Shown here: piece by piece, positions 34,585-43,360 of the stretch
Layout: each line of letters opens with the position of its first letter
Position numbering within the stretch: the stretch's first letter is position 1
DNA from: Flavobacterium sp. ENC
Lineage (GTDB): Bacteria; Bacteroidota; Bacteroidia; Flavobacteriales; Flavobacteriaceae
Assembly (NCBI RefSeq): GCF_020991415.1
Contig: NZ_JAJMOY010000011.1
Coordinates: 1 to 64,000 of the forward strand
Direction: 5' to 3'
Length of the DNA stretch: 64,000 nucleotides
Translations under genes and position numbers: made by a program
Notes under the pieces: generated by a model
Database searches by the model: none
The model's input: only the letters and a program-made list of their open reading frames with translations
What the model was told of the DNA's origin: nothing

Positions 34585-35106
34585 ATGGACAATAGAAAGT
34601 TTATCTTACGTTTAAAAAAAGGTAATGAAGCAGCCTTCAAAGAGGTCTATCTGAATTACTATGATAAACTCATCCATATTGCCAGACGATTTGATTTTTC
34701 CGTCCTTACCCCGCAGGATTTTGTTCAGGAAACCTTTTTAAGGCTTTATGATAAAAGGGAATTACTTCATGAAGACGTTTTATTGGACAAACAATTGTTT
34801 ACCATCTGCCGGAATATTATCATCAATCACGTTAACAGGGAAAATAAAATAATTCAGCTTGATCCTTTAAAAGTGGAGATGGCAGACGAAGTGACTGATA
34901 GCGGAAATTTTGAGGAGAGAAAAGAAAAGTTGTATACCTTCATCAATCAGCTTCCCGAACAGCAGCAAAAAATATTTACATTACACAAACTGGAAAACCT
35001 TAGCTATAGGGAGATTGCAGCGATTACGGATCTTTCCGAGAAGACGATCGCCAATCATATTTATCTTGCCAGTAAATTTATTCGAAAAAAAATCGAAAAC
35101 CATTAG
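34585..35106 (+). CDS. ECF sigma factor (second set)
   Basis: 173 residues. Region 2 at about 15-60 (FKEVYLNYYDKLIHIARRF, DFVQETFLRLYDKR) and region 4 at about 118-170 (LPEQQQKIFTLHKLENLSYREIAAITDLSEKTIANHI in parts), the FecI-like ECF type. It begins a set with a small protein, a FecR anti-sigma factor, a TonB receptor and a DUF4249 lipoprotein, so it should induce that set. Confidence 0.95.
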   Translation: MDNRKFILRLKKGNEAAFKEVYLNYYDKLIHIARRFDFSVLTPQDFVQETFLRLYDKRELLHEDVLLDKQLFTICRNIIINHVNRENKIIQLDPLKVEMADEVTDSGNFEERKEKLYTFINQLPEQQQKIFTLHKLENLSYREIAAITDLSEKTIANHIYLASKFIRKKIENH

Positions 35107-35152
35107 GAACTTTTCCATTCTCGTTTGTTATCTATAAAAACAAACCATAAAG

Positions 35153-35359
35153 ATGGATATAGAGGTTTACAAAACAGATGTTAAAACAAAAGAGGAAGCA
35201 GGTTATCTTGTGAAGCTGCTTCAGTTTGTTATTTCTGACTGTATCATGAATTTTGATACAGAAGGGTATCATATTCTTAAAATTGAGACCAACAGGGAGA
35301 TCAAGGAAATGGTCTATGGTGTTTTTAATAAGCAGGGATTTCATTGTCAAAAACTATAA
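35153..35359 (+). CDS. Small protein between sigma and FecR genes, HMA-like
   Basis: 68 residues, no signal peptide. The order strand (DIEVYKTDV), helix (EEAGYLVKLLQFVIS), strand (DCIMNFDTEGYHILKIET), helix (IKEMVYGVFNKQG), strand (FHCQKL) suggests a ferredoxin-like fold as in heavy-metal-associated (HMA) domains, but the CxxC metal motif is absent. Similar small proteins of unknown role are found in Flavobacteria. Its place between sigma and anti-sigma genes, 46 bases after one and 12 bases before the other, suggests a part in the same signalling route. Confidence 0.65.
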   Translation: MDIEVYKTDVKTKEEAGYLVKLLQFVISDCIMNFDTEGYHILKIETNREIKEMVYGVFNKQGFHCQKL

Positions 35360-35371
35360 CGCCCCAAAGAT

Positions 35372-36214
35372 ATGGACGAGCATAAAATGGATGAGGAATT
35401 AAGAAAGATCTGGGAAGAGAAACCCATGGCACATTCTGATCGTACAAAAGAAGATTCCTGGGAAGCATTCCGCTCCGGGACCTTTCCTTCACAGAAAAAA
35501 AATGTAGCATGGCGCAGGTATGCGGCCGCCGCTGCAGTGATTGTAATGCTGGCGGGTACCGGAATTTATTTATGGAAAGATCCACTGCAGACAGGTAATT
35601 CAATTGCCGGAAATGTTGTTGAAAATACCACCTCTGCAGTAAAAACCATATTCTTACCCGATAGTTCAAGGGTTGAATTAAGTCCGGCTTCTAAAATTGA
35701 ATATACCGCTGATTTTTCAATCAACAGAAAAGTTGAAGTGGAAGGGGAAGCGTACTTTAAAGTAAAAAAAGACAAAAAACATCCTTTTCAGGTTTTTTGC
35801 GACGAAACGACAACTACCGTTTTAGGTACTTCTTTTACCGTAAAAGGCGATACGAAAAACGGGGTAGTAGTAGCACTTTATGAAGGAAGTGTTCAGATGA
35901 GTGTAAAAGATCAGGATAAAAAATGGATCCTGGTGCCCGGTGAGACCTTTACGTACGGAAAAGACAATAGAGCTTCAGTAACCGAATTTAACAGGTTTAC
36001 TGATTTTGAAAACGAAAAGCTTACCGCTGTTAGTGCTTACATCACGCAGCATTACGGATATAAAGTGATTTTTCCGGAGGAATATAACAACCAGCGAATT
36101 ACAGTCCGTATCAACAAAAAAGAAGACCTGAAAACAATTGTTCAATTAATATCAGAAATGTATAACCTAAACTTTGAAGTAAATGAAGCATTAAAACAGA
36201 TTGCTTTTCAGTAG
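35372..36214 (+). CDS. FecR-type anti-sigma factor (second set)
   Basis: 280 residues: cytoplasmic N-terminus (1-46), one transmembrane helix (about 48-68, RRYAAAAAVIVMLAGTGIYLW), FecR domain (about 85-190: KTIFLPDSSRVELSPASKIEY, GEAYFKVKKDKKHPF, TVLGTSF) and a C-terminal DUF4974-like region. Transmits the signal from the STN domain of the following receptor to the sigma factor. Confidence 0.95.
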   Translation: MDEHKMDEELRKIWEEKPMAHSDRTKEDSWEAFRSGTFPSQKKNVAWRRYAAAAAVIVMLAGTGIYLWKDPLQTGNSIAGNVVENTTSAVKTIFLPDSSRVELSPASKIEYTADFSINRKVEVEGEAYFKVKKDKKHPFQVFCDETTTTVLGTSFTVKGDTKNGVVVALYEGSVQMSVKDQDKKWILVPGETFTYGKDNRASVTEFNRFTDFENEKLTAVSAYITQHYGYKVIFPEEYNNQRITVRINKKEDLKTIVQLISEMYNLNFEVNEALKQIAFQ

Positions 36215-36315
36215 AAAAGAAAAGGATGCACTAGCCGCGAAACTAAACATCCTCCTCATAGTCAGGATAGTATAAAAACTATTCCATTTAATAATATTCA
36301 AAAATACAAAATTTC

Positions 36316-38931
36316 ATGAAGCATATAATTTCAGCATGCTTTTTTTTATTCAGTTGGAGTATGTTTTCTCAAAACGTAACCGTAACTGTCGATAAAACAG
36401 TAACATTAAAAGAATTTTTTAAGCAAATTGAGCAGCAGACCGATTTTAAATTTGCCTTTACCGATCAGATTAATGTGAGCCAGAAGTACTTTACCCAGGA
36501 ACACACTTATAAAAATATCGAAATAAAGGAACTGATCAATGAACTTAACAAGAGTGCGTTACTACAGTTTTCGGTAGTGGGTAATAATATTTTCGTCAAA
36601 CAAAAAGTAACGAAGGCACCGAAAAAAAAAAATAAGCTGACCGGTCAGGTTTTTGACGAAAGCAAACAGCCTGTTATCGGGGCTAATATTTTTATCAAAG
36701 AACTTTCAACAGGAACCACAACCGATGCAGACGGAAAGTTTTCCCTGGAAGTGGATAAAGGCAGTTATACCGTCCTGATCAGCTATCTGGGATTAAAAAA
36801 CAAAGAAAAACAGCTTACCGTTGCTGATGATACAAGGATGAATTTTTTCATGGATGCTGCAGACAGCCAGGAACTGGAACAGGTAATTATCACCAACAGT
36901 AAAGCTGTCGACGTCAGAAATACCCAAATGAGTGTCAATAAACTTTCTATGGAAGAAATCAAAAGGATTCCGGCAGCGATGGGCGAGCCGGATCCTTTAA
37001 AATCAATACTGACATTGCCCGGAGTTACAAATGCTGGAGAAGCCTCATCGGGCTTTAATGTTCGTGGGGGAGCAGCCGACCAGAATCTGATTCTTCTGGA
37101 CGGTGCCCCGGTTTACGGAGACTCGCATATGTTTGGATTCTTCTCCATTTTTAATGCCGATGTTGTAAATGGTCTGGATTTATACAAAGGGGGTATTCCG
37201 TCAAAATTTGGAGGACGCGTTTCCTCTGTCCTTGATGTCAGCCAGCAAACCGGGGATTTTGAAAACTACAAAGTAAACGGTGGTATTGGTTTAATCTCAA
37301 GCCGTTTATTGGTGCAGGGTCCGATCGAGAAAGAAAAAGGGTCTTTTATTATTGCAGGACGTGCTTCTTACGCGCACCTGTTTTTAAAGCTGGCAGACAA
37401 TAAGAATTCTGCTATGTTTTACGATTTGAATGCAAAGCTGAATTACCGTTTGGGAGCCAACAACACCATTGCATTTTCCGGATACTTTGGGAATGATGTT
37501 TTCGATATTAATGATCGTTTTTCCAGCACGTACGGGAATACAATGGGAATCCTAAGCTGGAAACATAAGTTTTCGGATAATATAAATACCAATCTGTCTG
37601 TTTTCTACAGTGATTATAAATTCAATCTGGGCTTGCAGTCCGAGAATTTCGAATGGGACAACAAAATATCCAGTTATGGTCTTAAATATGCGTGGAATCA
37701 TACCGTTTCAGAAAAGTTAAAACTAAACTACGGAATTGATGGTCAGTATTATGATTTTAACCCCGGTACCGTACAGCCTACCAGTGCTGATTCGCAGTTC
37801 AATTACAAGCAACTGGACAAAAAATACGCCCTGGAATCTTCGGCCTATCTGGATTTCGAACATCAGATTACGAAGAAACTGAACCTTCGTTACGGACTTC
37901 GTTACAGTATGTTTTATCGTTTAGGGGATGAAAATATCAATACGTACGAAAATGGTAATGCCGTAGTGTATAATCCGCTATACCATATTTACCAGGAAGG
38001 AACCCCAACCGGAAGCATATCGTACGGAAAGGGAAAAACGATTAGCAAATTTAATAATCTGGAACCGCGGGTTGCCTTATCCTACGCTTTTAATGATGAT
38101 AATTCCGTAAAGGCAAGTTATAACAGAATGGCGCAATACATTCATATGTTGTCCAATACCCAGTCTCCGTTACCCATGACCATCTGGACACCAAGCGGAC
38201 CTTTTACAAAACCACAACTGCTCGATCAATATGCAGCGGGTTATTTTAGAAATTTTAAGGACGGCGATTATTCTTTTGAAGGAGAATTATTTTATAAGAA
38301 AATCCAGAACCGTATCGATTATATTGACGGGGCAGATATTCTGGCAAACAATGATATAGAACAGGTGATTTTAAATGGTAAAGCCAGATCGTACGGTATG
38401 GAATTATTGTTTAGAAAAAATACCGGGGATTTTACCGGATGGGTTTCCTATACCTTATCGAGGGCAGAACAAAAAACTCCCGGAAGAACAGCAGAAGAAC
38501 CGGGAATCGCCAATGGTGACTGGTATTTGTCCGGATATGACAAGCTGCACAATCTGAGCATTGTAGGGAGTTATGAATACAATCCAAAGTGGTCTTTTAA
38601 TGCTAACTTTTCCCTGCAGTCCGGTCAGCCGGTAACGTATGCGAATGAATATTATGAATTTGGAGGGATCAATATTCCGAATTATTCGCTTCGAAATGAA
38701 AACAGGCTGCCGGTCTTTCACCACTTAGACCTTGCAGCGACCTATACGCCTAAACCCGATAAAAAGAAAGGATGGCAAAGCTATTGGGTGTTTAGTATTT
38801 ATAATGTTTACAACAGAAAAAATGCAGCTTCCATGACTTTTACCACCAATGAGGATACGGGAGCCAATGAAACCAGAAGACTGTCTATTTTCGGAATAGT
38901 ACCGGGTATTTCCTATAATTTTAAATTTTAA
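36316..38931 (+). CDS. TonB-dependent receptor with STN domain (second set)
   Basis: 871 residues. Signal peptide (1-19, ending FSQ), STN domain (about 22-95), carboxypeptidase-regulatory-like beta domain (about 112-195, KQPVIGANIFIKELSTGTTTDADGKF in parts), plug domain (about 205-320, GFNVRGGAADQNLILLDGAPVYG in parts) and a C-terminal barrel. It lacks the SusC hallmark and has no SusD partner; instead a DUF4249 lipoprotein overlaps its stop codon by one base. The substrate is unknown. The STN domain fits control by the upstream sigma/FecR pair. Confidence 0.94.
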   Translation: MKHIISACFFLFSWSMFSQNVTVTVDKTVTLKEFFKQIEQQTDFKFAFTDQINVSQKYFTQEHTYKNIEIKELINELNKSALLQFSVVGNNIFVKQKVTKAPKKKNKLTGQVFDESKQPVIGANIFIKELSTGTTTDADGKFSLEVDKGSYTVLISYLGLKNKEKQLTVADDTRMNFFMDAADSQELEQVIITNSKAVDVRNTQMSVNKLSMEEIKRIPAAMGEPDPLKSILTLPGVTNAGEASSGFNVRGGAADQNLILLDGAPVYGDSHMFGFFSIFNADVVNGLDLYKGGIPSKFGGRVSSVLDVSQQTGDFENYKVNGGIGLISSRLLVQGPIEKEKGSFIIAGRASYAHLFLKLADNKNSAMFYDLNAKLNYRLGANNTIAFSGYFGNDVFDINDRFSSTYGNTMGILSWKHKFSDNINTNLSVFYSDYKFNLGLQSENFEWDNKISSYGLKYAWNHTVSEKLKLNYGIDGQYYDFNPGTVQPTSADSQFNYKQLDKKYALESSAYLDFEHQITKKLNLRYGLRYSMFYRLGDENINTYENGNAVVYNPLYHIYQEGTPTGSISYGKGKTISKFNNLEPRVALSYAFNDDNSVKASYNRMAQYIHMLSNTQSPLPMTIWTPSGPFTKPQLLDQYAAGYFRNFKDGDYSFEGELFYKKIQNRIDYIDGADILANNDIEQVILNGKARSYGMELLFRKNTGDFTGWVSYTLSRAEQKTPGRTAEEPGIANGDWYLSGYDKLHNLSIVGSYEYNPKWSFNANFSLQSGQPVTYANEYYEFGGINIPNYSLRNENRLPVFHHLDLAATYTPKPDKKKGWQSYWVFSIYNVYNRKNAASMTFTTNEDTGANETRRLSIFGIVPGISYNFKF

Positions 38932-39776
38932 TGAATATGCAAAGGATTGAAAACTATAATTTTAAAAGTAAAGCACTTACTTTATTCAGCCTTCTCTTTA
39001 TACTAATTTTTTCATCTTGTGAAGATGTCGTAAACCTTGATCTCGAAAGCGGTGCACCTAAAATAGTCATAGATGGCGAGATCATCTGGAAAAAAGGAAC
39101 TACGGGTAATGAACAGGTTATAAAAATCAGCAAAACGGCTCCCTATTATAACAATACAACACCAAAAGTTTCCGGAGCGCAGGTGCGAGTGGAGAACAGC
39201 GCAGGTACTGTTTTTACGTTTAATGAAACAGAACCCGGTTCTTATGTATGTACCAATTTTGTTCCGGTTCTCAATACGGAATACACGCTGTACGTAACCG
39301 CAGAAGGGCAAAGTTTTACAGCGGTCGAAAAACTGACATCGGTCACGCCAATCGATAAAATCGAACAAAAAATAGTTCCCGATTTTGGCGGGGAAGATGT
39401 AATCGAACTGACTTTTTATTATAAGGATCCTGCCGATCAGGTTAATTTTTATCTTACCGATTATCAAAGCCAGTTCCTGCTGTATCCTGAATATGAACTG
39501 ACCGATGATGAATTGTTTAACGGGAATGAAATAAGCACCCGATTTTCAGACGAAGATATGAAGCCGGGCAATACTGTTGAAATTACACACCGCGGCATTT
39601 CTAAAAACTTTTATGATTATATGAATTTAATTTTGGAAGGGTATGGCGGAAATCCGTTTTCTATTCCTCCCGGTAATATCAGAGGTAATATTGTGAATAC
39701 CACGGATGCCAGTAATTTTGCTTTCGGCTATTTCCGGCTTTGTGAAGCAGATACGGTTTCGTATATCGTAAAATAA
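38931..39776 (+). CDS. DUF4249 outer-membrane lipoprotein
   Basis: 281 residues. Lipoprotein signal (LIFSSC, lipid Cys about residue 29) followed by the DUF4249 pattern EDVVNLDLESGAPKIVIDGEI near the N-terminus and a beta-rich body. DUF4249 proteins are encoded next to TonB receptors in Bacteroidota and may play the part SusD plays for SusC. The start codon shares its A with the TAA stop of the receptor gene (TAATG), which means translational coupling. Confidence 0.92.
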   Translation: MNMQRIENYNFKSKALTLFSLLFILIFSSCEDVVNLDLESGAPKIVIDGEIIWKKGTTGNEQVIKISKTAPYYNNTTPKVSGAQVRVENSAGTVFTFNETEPGSYVCTNFVPVLNTEYTLYVTAEGQSFTAVEKLTSVTPIDKIEQKIVPDFGGEDVIELTFYYKDPADQVNFYLTDYQSQFLLYPEYELTDDELFNGNEISTRFSDEDMKPGNTVEITHRGISKNFYDYMNLILEGYGGNPFSIPPGNIRGNIVNTTDASNFAFGYFRLCEADTVSYIVK

Positions 39777-39805
39777 GATTTTAATTGAAGGTTGATTTGT
39801 GATTA

Positions 39806-39840
39806 CATCTGGCATATAGTTATATGTCAGATGTTTTTTT
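39806..39840 (+). terminator. Terminator of the second sigma/receptor operon
   Basis: Inverted repeat CATCTGGCATATA / TATATGTCAGATG (one G-U pair), two-base loop, then seven T. Confidence 0.85.
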
Positions 39841-39845
39841 TAGGG

Positions 39846-40586
39846 CTATTTCAATGCCTCTTTTAAATCATGATAGCCTTTTTCCAGATAATGTTCACAG
39901 TCCGGCCACAAAGTTTGTCCTTTCGTAATCCAGGATAATCCGAAAGCTTCAATGGCTACCGTTTCAAGAATAAATACAACCGGAACATTTTGTAAAAACG
40001 GCGGTTTCAAAATAAAATACACTCCAAGAAGTACGATGCAGCCAAGAATAACCCAGCCACAAATAATGTAGATGATGTTTCGTTTCTTCTTTTGAGGGCT
40101 GACTACGATTTCGTTGTCCTTTAGTTTTGGAAAATAGACTAATGATATAATTGCCAAAGCAATAAAAAATAAACCGGCGAAAATAAAATGCCGCTCAATG
40201 CCCAATACCATCGGAACAGTTTCATGGGCAATATGAATGCTGGAAGAACGCGCAGTACTTGTAGCTGTCGGGCTAAAGGCGACACCAATACCACAAAAGG
40301 CAGCCAGTGTCGTTAATCCTTTCTCGATAATATTGTATCCATTATACGTAAATAAAAATACGCCCAGCACACTCAAAAGCACCACCAGTACATCTCCATT
40401 GCTGGTGTAATAATAATCACTGATGGAGGGTTCGATGAGTTTTTCGCCGATTTCTCCTCTGGTGGTCAGAACTAAAATGAGGGGAAGTAATATTCCCGAA
40501 AACCCAATTAAATTTCTCATCGTCAGATAAGAAAGCACCAGTTCATTTTCTTCTTCTTTTTGTTTGTCTGATTTTTTATTTGGCAT
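39846..40586 (-). CDS. Multi-pass membrane protein of unknown function
   Basis: 246 residues with about six hydrophobic helices (near 28-42, 68-86, 94-108, 130-150, 172-192 and 200-220) after a charged N-terminus. The sequence includes PSISDYYYTSNGDV and SIHIAHETVPM; I recognise no catalytic motif. Possibly a DUF998-like transporter or sensor. It is alone on its strand between two terminator regions. Confidence 0.75.
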   Translation of the reverse strand: MPNKKSDKQKEEENELVLSYLTMRNLIGFSGILLPLILVLTTRGEIGEKLIEPSISDYYYTSNGDVLVVLLSVLGVFLFTYNGYNIIEKGLTTLAAFCGIGVAFSPTATSTARSSSIHIAHETVPMVLGIERHFIFAGLFFIALAIISLVYFPKLKDNEIVVSPQKKKRNIIYIICGWVILGCIVLLGVYFILKPPFLQNVPVVFILETVAIEAFGLSWITKGQTLWPDCEHYLEKGYHDLKEALK

Positions 40587-40723
40587 GGTTTTAAAAATTA
40601 TATTTTTTGAGTTTATCTTGCTATAAACATTGTATTTAGTGTAAGGCAGCTTACAATAAGTACAGACGAATAATAGTCATTTAATCTTAACTCGTTGGGT
40701 GTATTCAAAACTGGTGTCAGGCA

Positions 40724-40800
40724 GAGCGGAGTCGAAGCCCTTTCCTGTAAAAAAAGGCCTTCGACTTCGCTTAGGATGTCCTTCGACTTCGCTCAGGATG
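40724..40800. repeat. REP-like intergenic repeat
   Basis: Two copies of CCTTCGACTTCGCTyAGGATG (40758-40778 and 40780-40800), 22 bases apart, with one difference, and an inverted related copy GAGCGGAGTCGAAG at 40724-40737. This is the arrangement of short dispersed intergenic repeats commonly seen in Flavobacteria. Confidence 0.7.
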
Positions 40801-41023
40801 ACCATGATTTTTAAAAGAATAAAGATGTTTTATTCAATTTTATACTTTTATCTTTTTGTTTTTAGATCAAATCAGCGTTTCTGTAAATTATACCCAACAG
40901 GTTAATCTTACCTAAAATAAAAACTTTTATGCTTACTGTGCAAGAGGTATGGTCATTTAAATTACAAAATAGTTAAGTACCGAAATTTTCAAAAAATAAT
41001 ACTGATCCCGGACGCTGAAGCAT

Positions 41024-41071
41024 AAAAAAACGAGCTAAACGTCCTGATCAGGATATTTAACTCGTTTTTTT
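41024..41071. terminator. Bidirectional terminator after pgl
   Basis: Inverted repeat AAAAAAACGAG / CTCGTTTTTTT with an inner palindrome TCCTGATCAGGA (41042-41053). T tracts on both strands. Confidence 0.8.
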
Positions 41072-41109
41072 ACTATTCAGTTTCTGATTTTTAAGTCCGA
41101 AAAAGTTTG

Positions 41110-41826
41110 TTACGCTTTCTCCGCAGCCTTTTTATCTACTAAAAATAAAAGTTCTCCTGAAACAGGTTTAATTAACTGCATCGGATAAAGGGAAGGATTG
41201 TAAGCTCCGTGCAGTACTTCTTTCAGGGCATGTGCTTTCTTTTCACCAAAAGCGACTACGACAATTTTTTCTGCTTTATTAATCAGTGGAGCAGTCAGCG
41301 TAATACGATGCATGTTCTGGGATTCAAGACGGTAGGCGCTTACCCATTTTTCCTGTTCGTTTAATACCGCTTCCCCCGGAAACAGCGAAGCCGTATGACC
41401 ATCATCTCCCATTCCCAGTAAAATCAGGTCAAATTTTCCCTCAGACCCTAAAATACTTCTGATGGATTGTTCGTATTTCACGGCATAATCTTCAGCTGAA
41501 ATGCCGTCTTCATACATGGTAAATATATTTTCCTGCGGAATTGGCACATGGCTTAAAAGTGCCTCAAAAGACATTTTGGCGTTGCTAAGGTTATCCTCAA
41601 GCGGAACCCATCGTTCATCGCCCCAAAAAATATAAACCTTGTTCCAGTCAATTTTCGTTTTATAATCGGCTGAAGCCAGTAAGCGGTAAATACCTGCAGG
41701 GGATGAACCTCCCGTAAGTACAGCCGAAAACTTACCTTTATCGCTTATTGCTTTTTGGGCAGACGCCACAAAAATGTCTGCTGCTGTACTATTAATTTCT
41801 TCTATAGTATCAAATATCTGTATCAT
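41110..41826 (-). CDS. pgl: 6-phosphogluconolactonase
   Basis: 238 residues. Hydrolyses 6-phosphogluconolactone in the oxidative pentose phosphate pathway. Family signatures: LTGGSSPAGIYRLLA (37-51), FWGDERWVP (67-75) and LILLGMGDDGHTASLFPG (about 134-151). Last gene of the gnd-zwf-pgl operon; its ATG overlaps the zwf stop codon by four bases (ATGA), so translation is coupled. Followed by a terminator. Confidence 0.95.
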   Translation of the reverse strand: MIQIFDTIEEINSTAADIFVASAQKAISDKGKFSAVLTGGSSPAGIYRLLASADYKTKIDWNKVYIFWGDERWVPLEDNLSNAKMSFEALLSHVPIPQENIFTMYEDGISAEDYAVKYEQSIRSILGSEGKFDLILLGMGDDGHTASLFPGEAVLNEQEKWVSAYRLESQNMHRITLTAPLINKAEKIVVVAFGEKKAHALKEVLHGAYNPSLYPMQLIKPVSGELLFLVDKKAAEKA

Positions 41827-43340
41827 TTTACTTTTTCGTTTTCAGTTGCTGTATTGGAAACCCACGCATGTCCTTGTCTGGCCAGTAATTCATCTGCGGC
41901 TTCCGGTCCCCAGCTTCCGGCTTTGTAATTCGGAAAATCAACAGGGGCATTATTTTTCCACACTTCCTGAATCGTATCGATGGCATCCCAGGCCTGTTCT
42001 ACCTGATCCCAACGCATGAATAGGGTAGGATCCCCCGCCAAAGCATCGGAAAGCAGCGTTTCGTAAGCTTCGGGCGACATTGTAGAACATTGGAAATAAT
42101 CGAATACCATTTCTGCAGGCCGCAACGAAAGTGACAGCCCTGGCTTTTTGGTCATAAATTGCAGCTTGATATCCATTGATGGCTGAATATTGATAATAAG
42201 TCGGTTAGGCGTCATTCCTTCATTTCCATATGAAAAAGAGGAATGGGGCACAGGTTTAAACTGAATGACAATCGAAGACTGTTTTTCCTGCATTCTTTTT
42301 CCGGAACGCAGATAAAACGGAACGCCCTGCCATCTCCAGTTGTCCAGGTATATTTTCATGGCCACATAGGTTTCCGTATTCGAGTCCGGTGCGATTCCTT
42401 TATCCTGGCGATATCCCACTACAGGATTGCCTTTTATAACGCCCGCATCGTACTGGCCTCTCACTGTATAATGATCCACTTCTTCGGGTTTGATGCGTCG
42501 AATAGAGCGTAAAACATCTGCTTTACGGTTTCGGATATCATCGGCGCCCAGTGAAGCCGGAGCTTCCATAGCCGTCATGCATAAAATCTGAAGCAGGTGG
42601 TTTTGTATCATATCCTTCAGAGCTCCGACTCCTTCATAAAATCCGCCGCGTTCTTCAACGCCCACTTCTTCGGCCACAGTAATCTGGACAAAGTCAATGA
42701 AATTACGGTTCCACAAAGGCTCAAACATAGAATTTCCAAAACGGAACGCAAGGATATTCTGAACGGTTTCCTTACCTAAATAATGGTCTATGCGGTAAAT
42801 CTGCTCTTCTTTAAACGTTTGTGAAAGCATTTCGTTGAGTGCAATCGCTGACGTTTTATCGTAGCCAAAAGGCTTTTCAATAATAATACGGTCCTGACTG
42901 ACATTTGGCGTAAGCCCTATTTTTTTGATATAAACCGAAATGGTACTAATAAAGGAAGGTGCAATGGACAGGTAAAAAAGTCGATTGGCACGGATCCCGA
43001 AGAGCTCATCAATACTGGTTAATTTTGAATTTAATTCATGATAAGATTCCTCCTTGTCGATATCATGTCTTAAATAGGTAATATGTGAAACGAAGTTTTT
43101 AGTTTCATCCGGTGAGAGTGTCGCTTTTCTTGAAAACGTGTTTAAATTTTCTAAAACGTAATTGCGAAACTCCTCATCGCTTTTTTCCGCCCTTCCCAGT
43201 GCTATAATCTGAAACTTTTCCGGCATACGGCCGTCAAGGAACAAATTTTGAAAGGCGGGAAAGAGCTTTCTTTTGGCAAGGTCACCTGATGCCCCAAAAA
43301 TAACGATGATTGTTGGGGTGCTATTCTTTACTTTACTCAT
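41823..43340 (-). CDS. zwf: Glucose-6-phosphate 1-dehydrogenase
   Basis: 505 residues, the normal length. Oxidises glucose-6-phosphate to 6-phosphogluconolactone while making NADPH. Nucleotide-binding IFGASGDLAKRKL (14-26), EKPFGYD (155-161) and the active-site RIDHYLGKE (183-191) are intact. Middle gene of the pathway operon, 20 bases after gnd. The enzyme is a main source of NADPH, which fits the oxidative-stress genes elsewhere in the window, though they are not linked. Confidence 0.97.
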   Translation of the reverse strand: MSKVKNSTPTIIVIFGASGDLAKRKLFPAFQNLFLDGRMPEKFQIIALGRAEKSDEEFRNYVLENLNTFSRKATLSPDETKNFVSHITYLRHDIDKEESYHELNSKLTSIDELFGIRANRLFYLSIAPSFISTISVYIKKIGLTPNVSQDRIIIEKPFGYDKTSAIALNEMLSQTFKEEQIYRIDHYLGKETVQNILAFRFGNSMFEPLWNRNFIDFVQITVAEEVGVEERGGFYEGVGALKDMIQNHLLQILCMTAMEAPASLGADDIRNRKADVLRSIRRIKPEEVDHYTVRGQYDAGVIKGNPVVGYRQDKGIAPDSNTETYVAMKIYLDNWRWQGVPFYLRSGKRMQEKQSSIVIQFKPVPHSSFSYGNEGMTPNRLIINIQPSMDIKLQFMTKKPGLSLSLRPAEMVFDYFQCSTMSPEAYETLLSDALAGDPTLFMRWDQVEQAWDAIDTIQEVWKNNAPVDFPNYKAGSWGPEAADELLARQGHAWVSNTATENEKVK

Positions 43341-43360
43341 TTTTTGCGTCGCTTAAGTTC

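Larger units (their letters stand above)
40587..41109. other. Gap of 523 bases with REP-like repeats and a terminator
   Basis: Contains two direct 21-base repeats and a diverged inverted copy (40724-40800) and a terminator (41024-41071). The 68-codon ORF across the repeat is not a gene. Confidence 0.6.

Noticed and set aside
40699..40905. 68-codon ORF
   Set aside because: It crosses the REP-like repeat and has no start signal.
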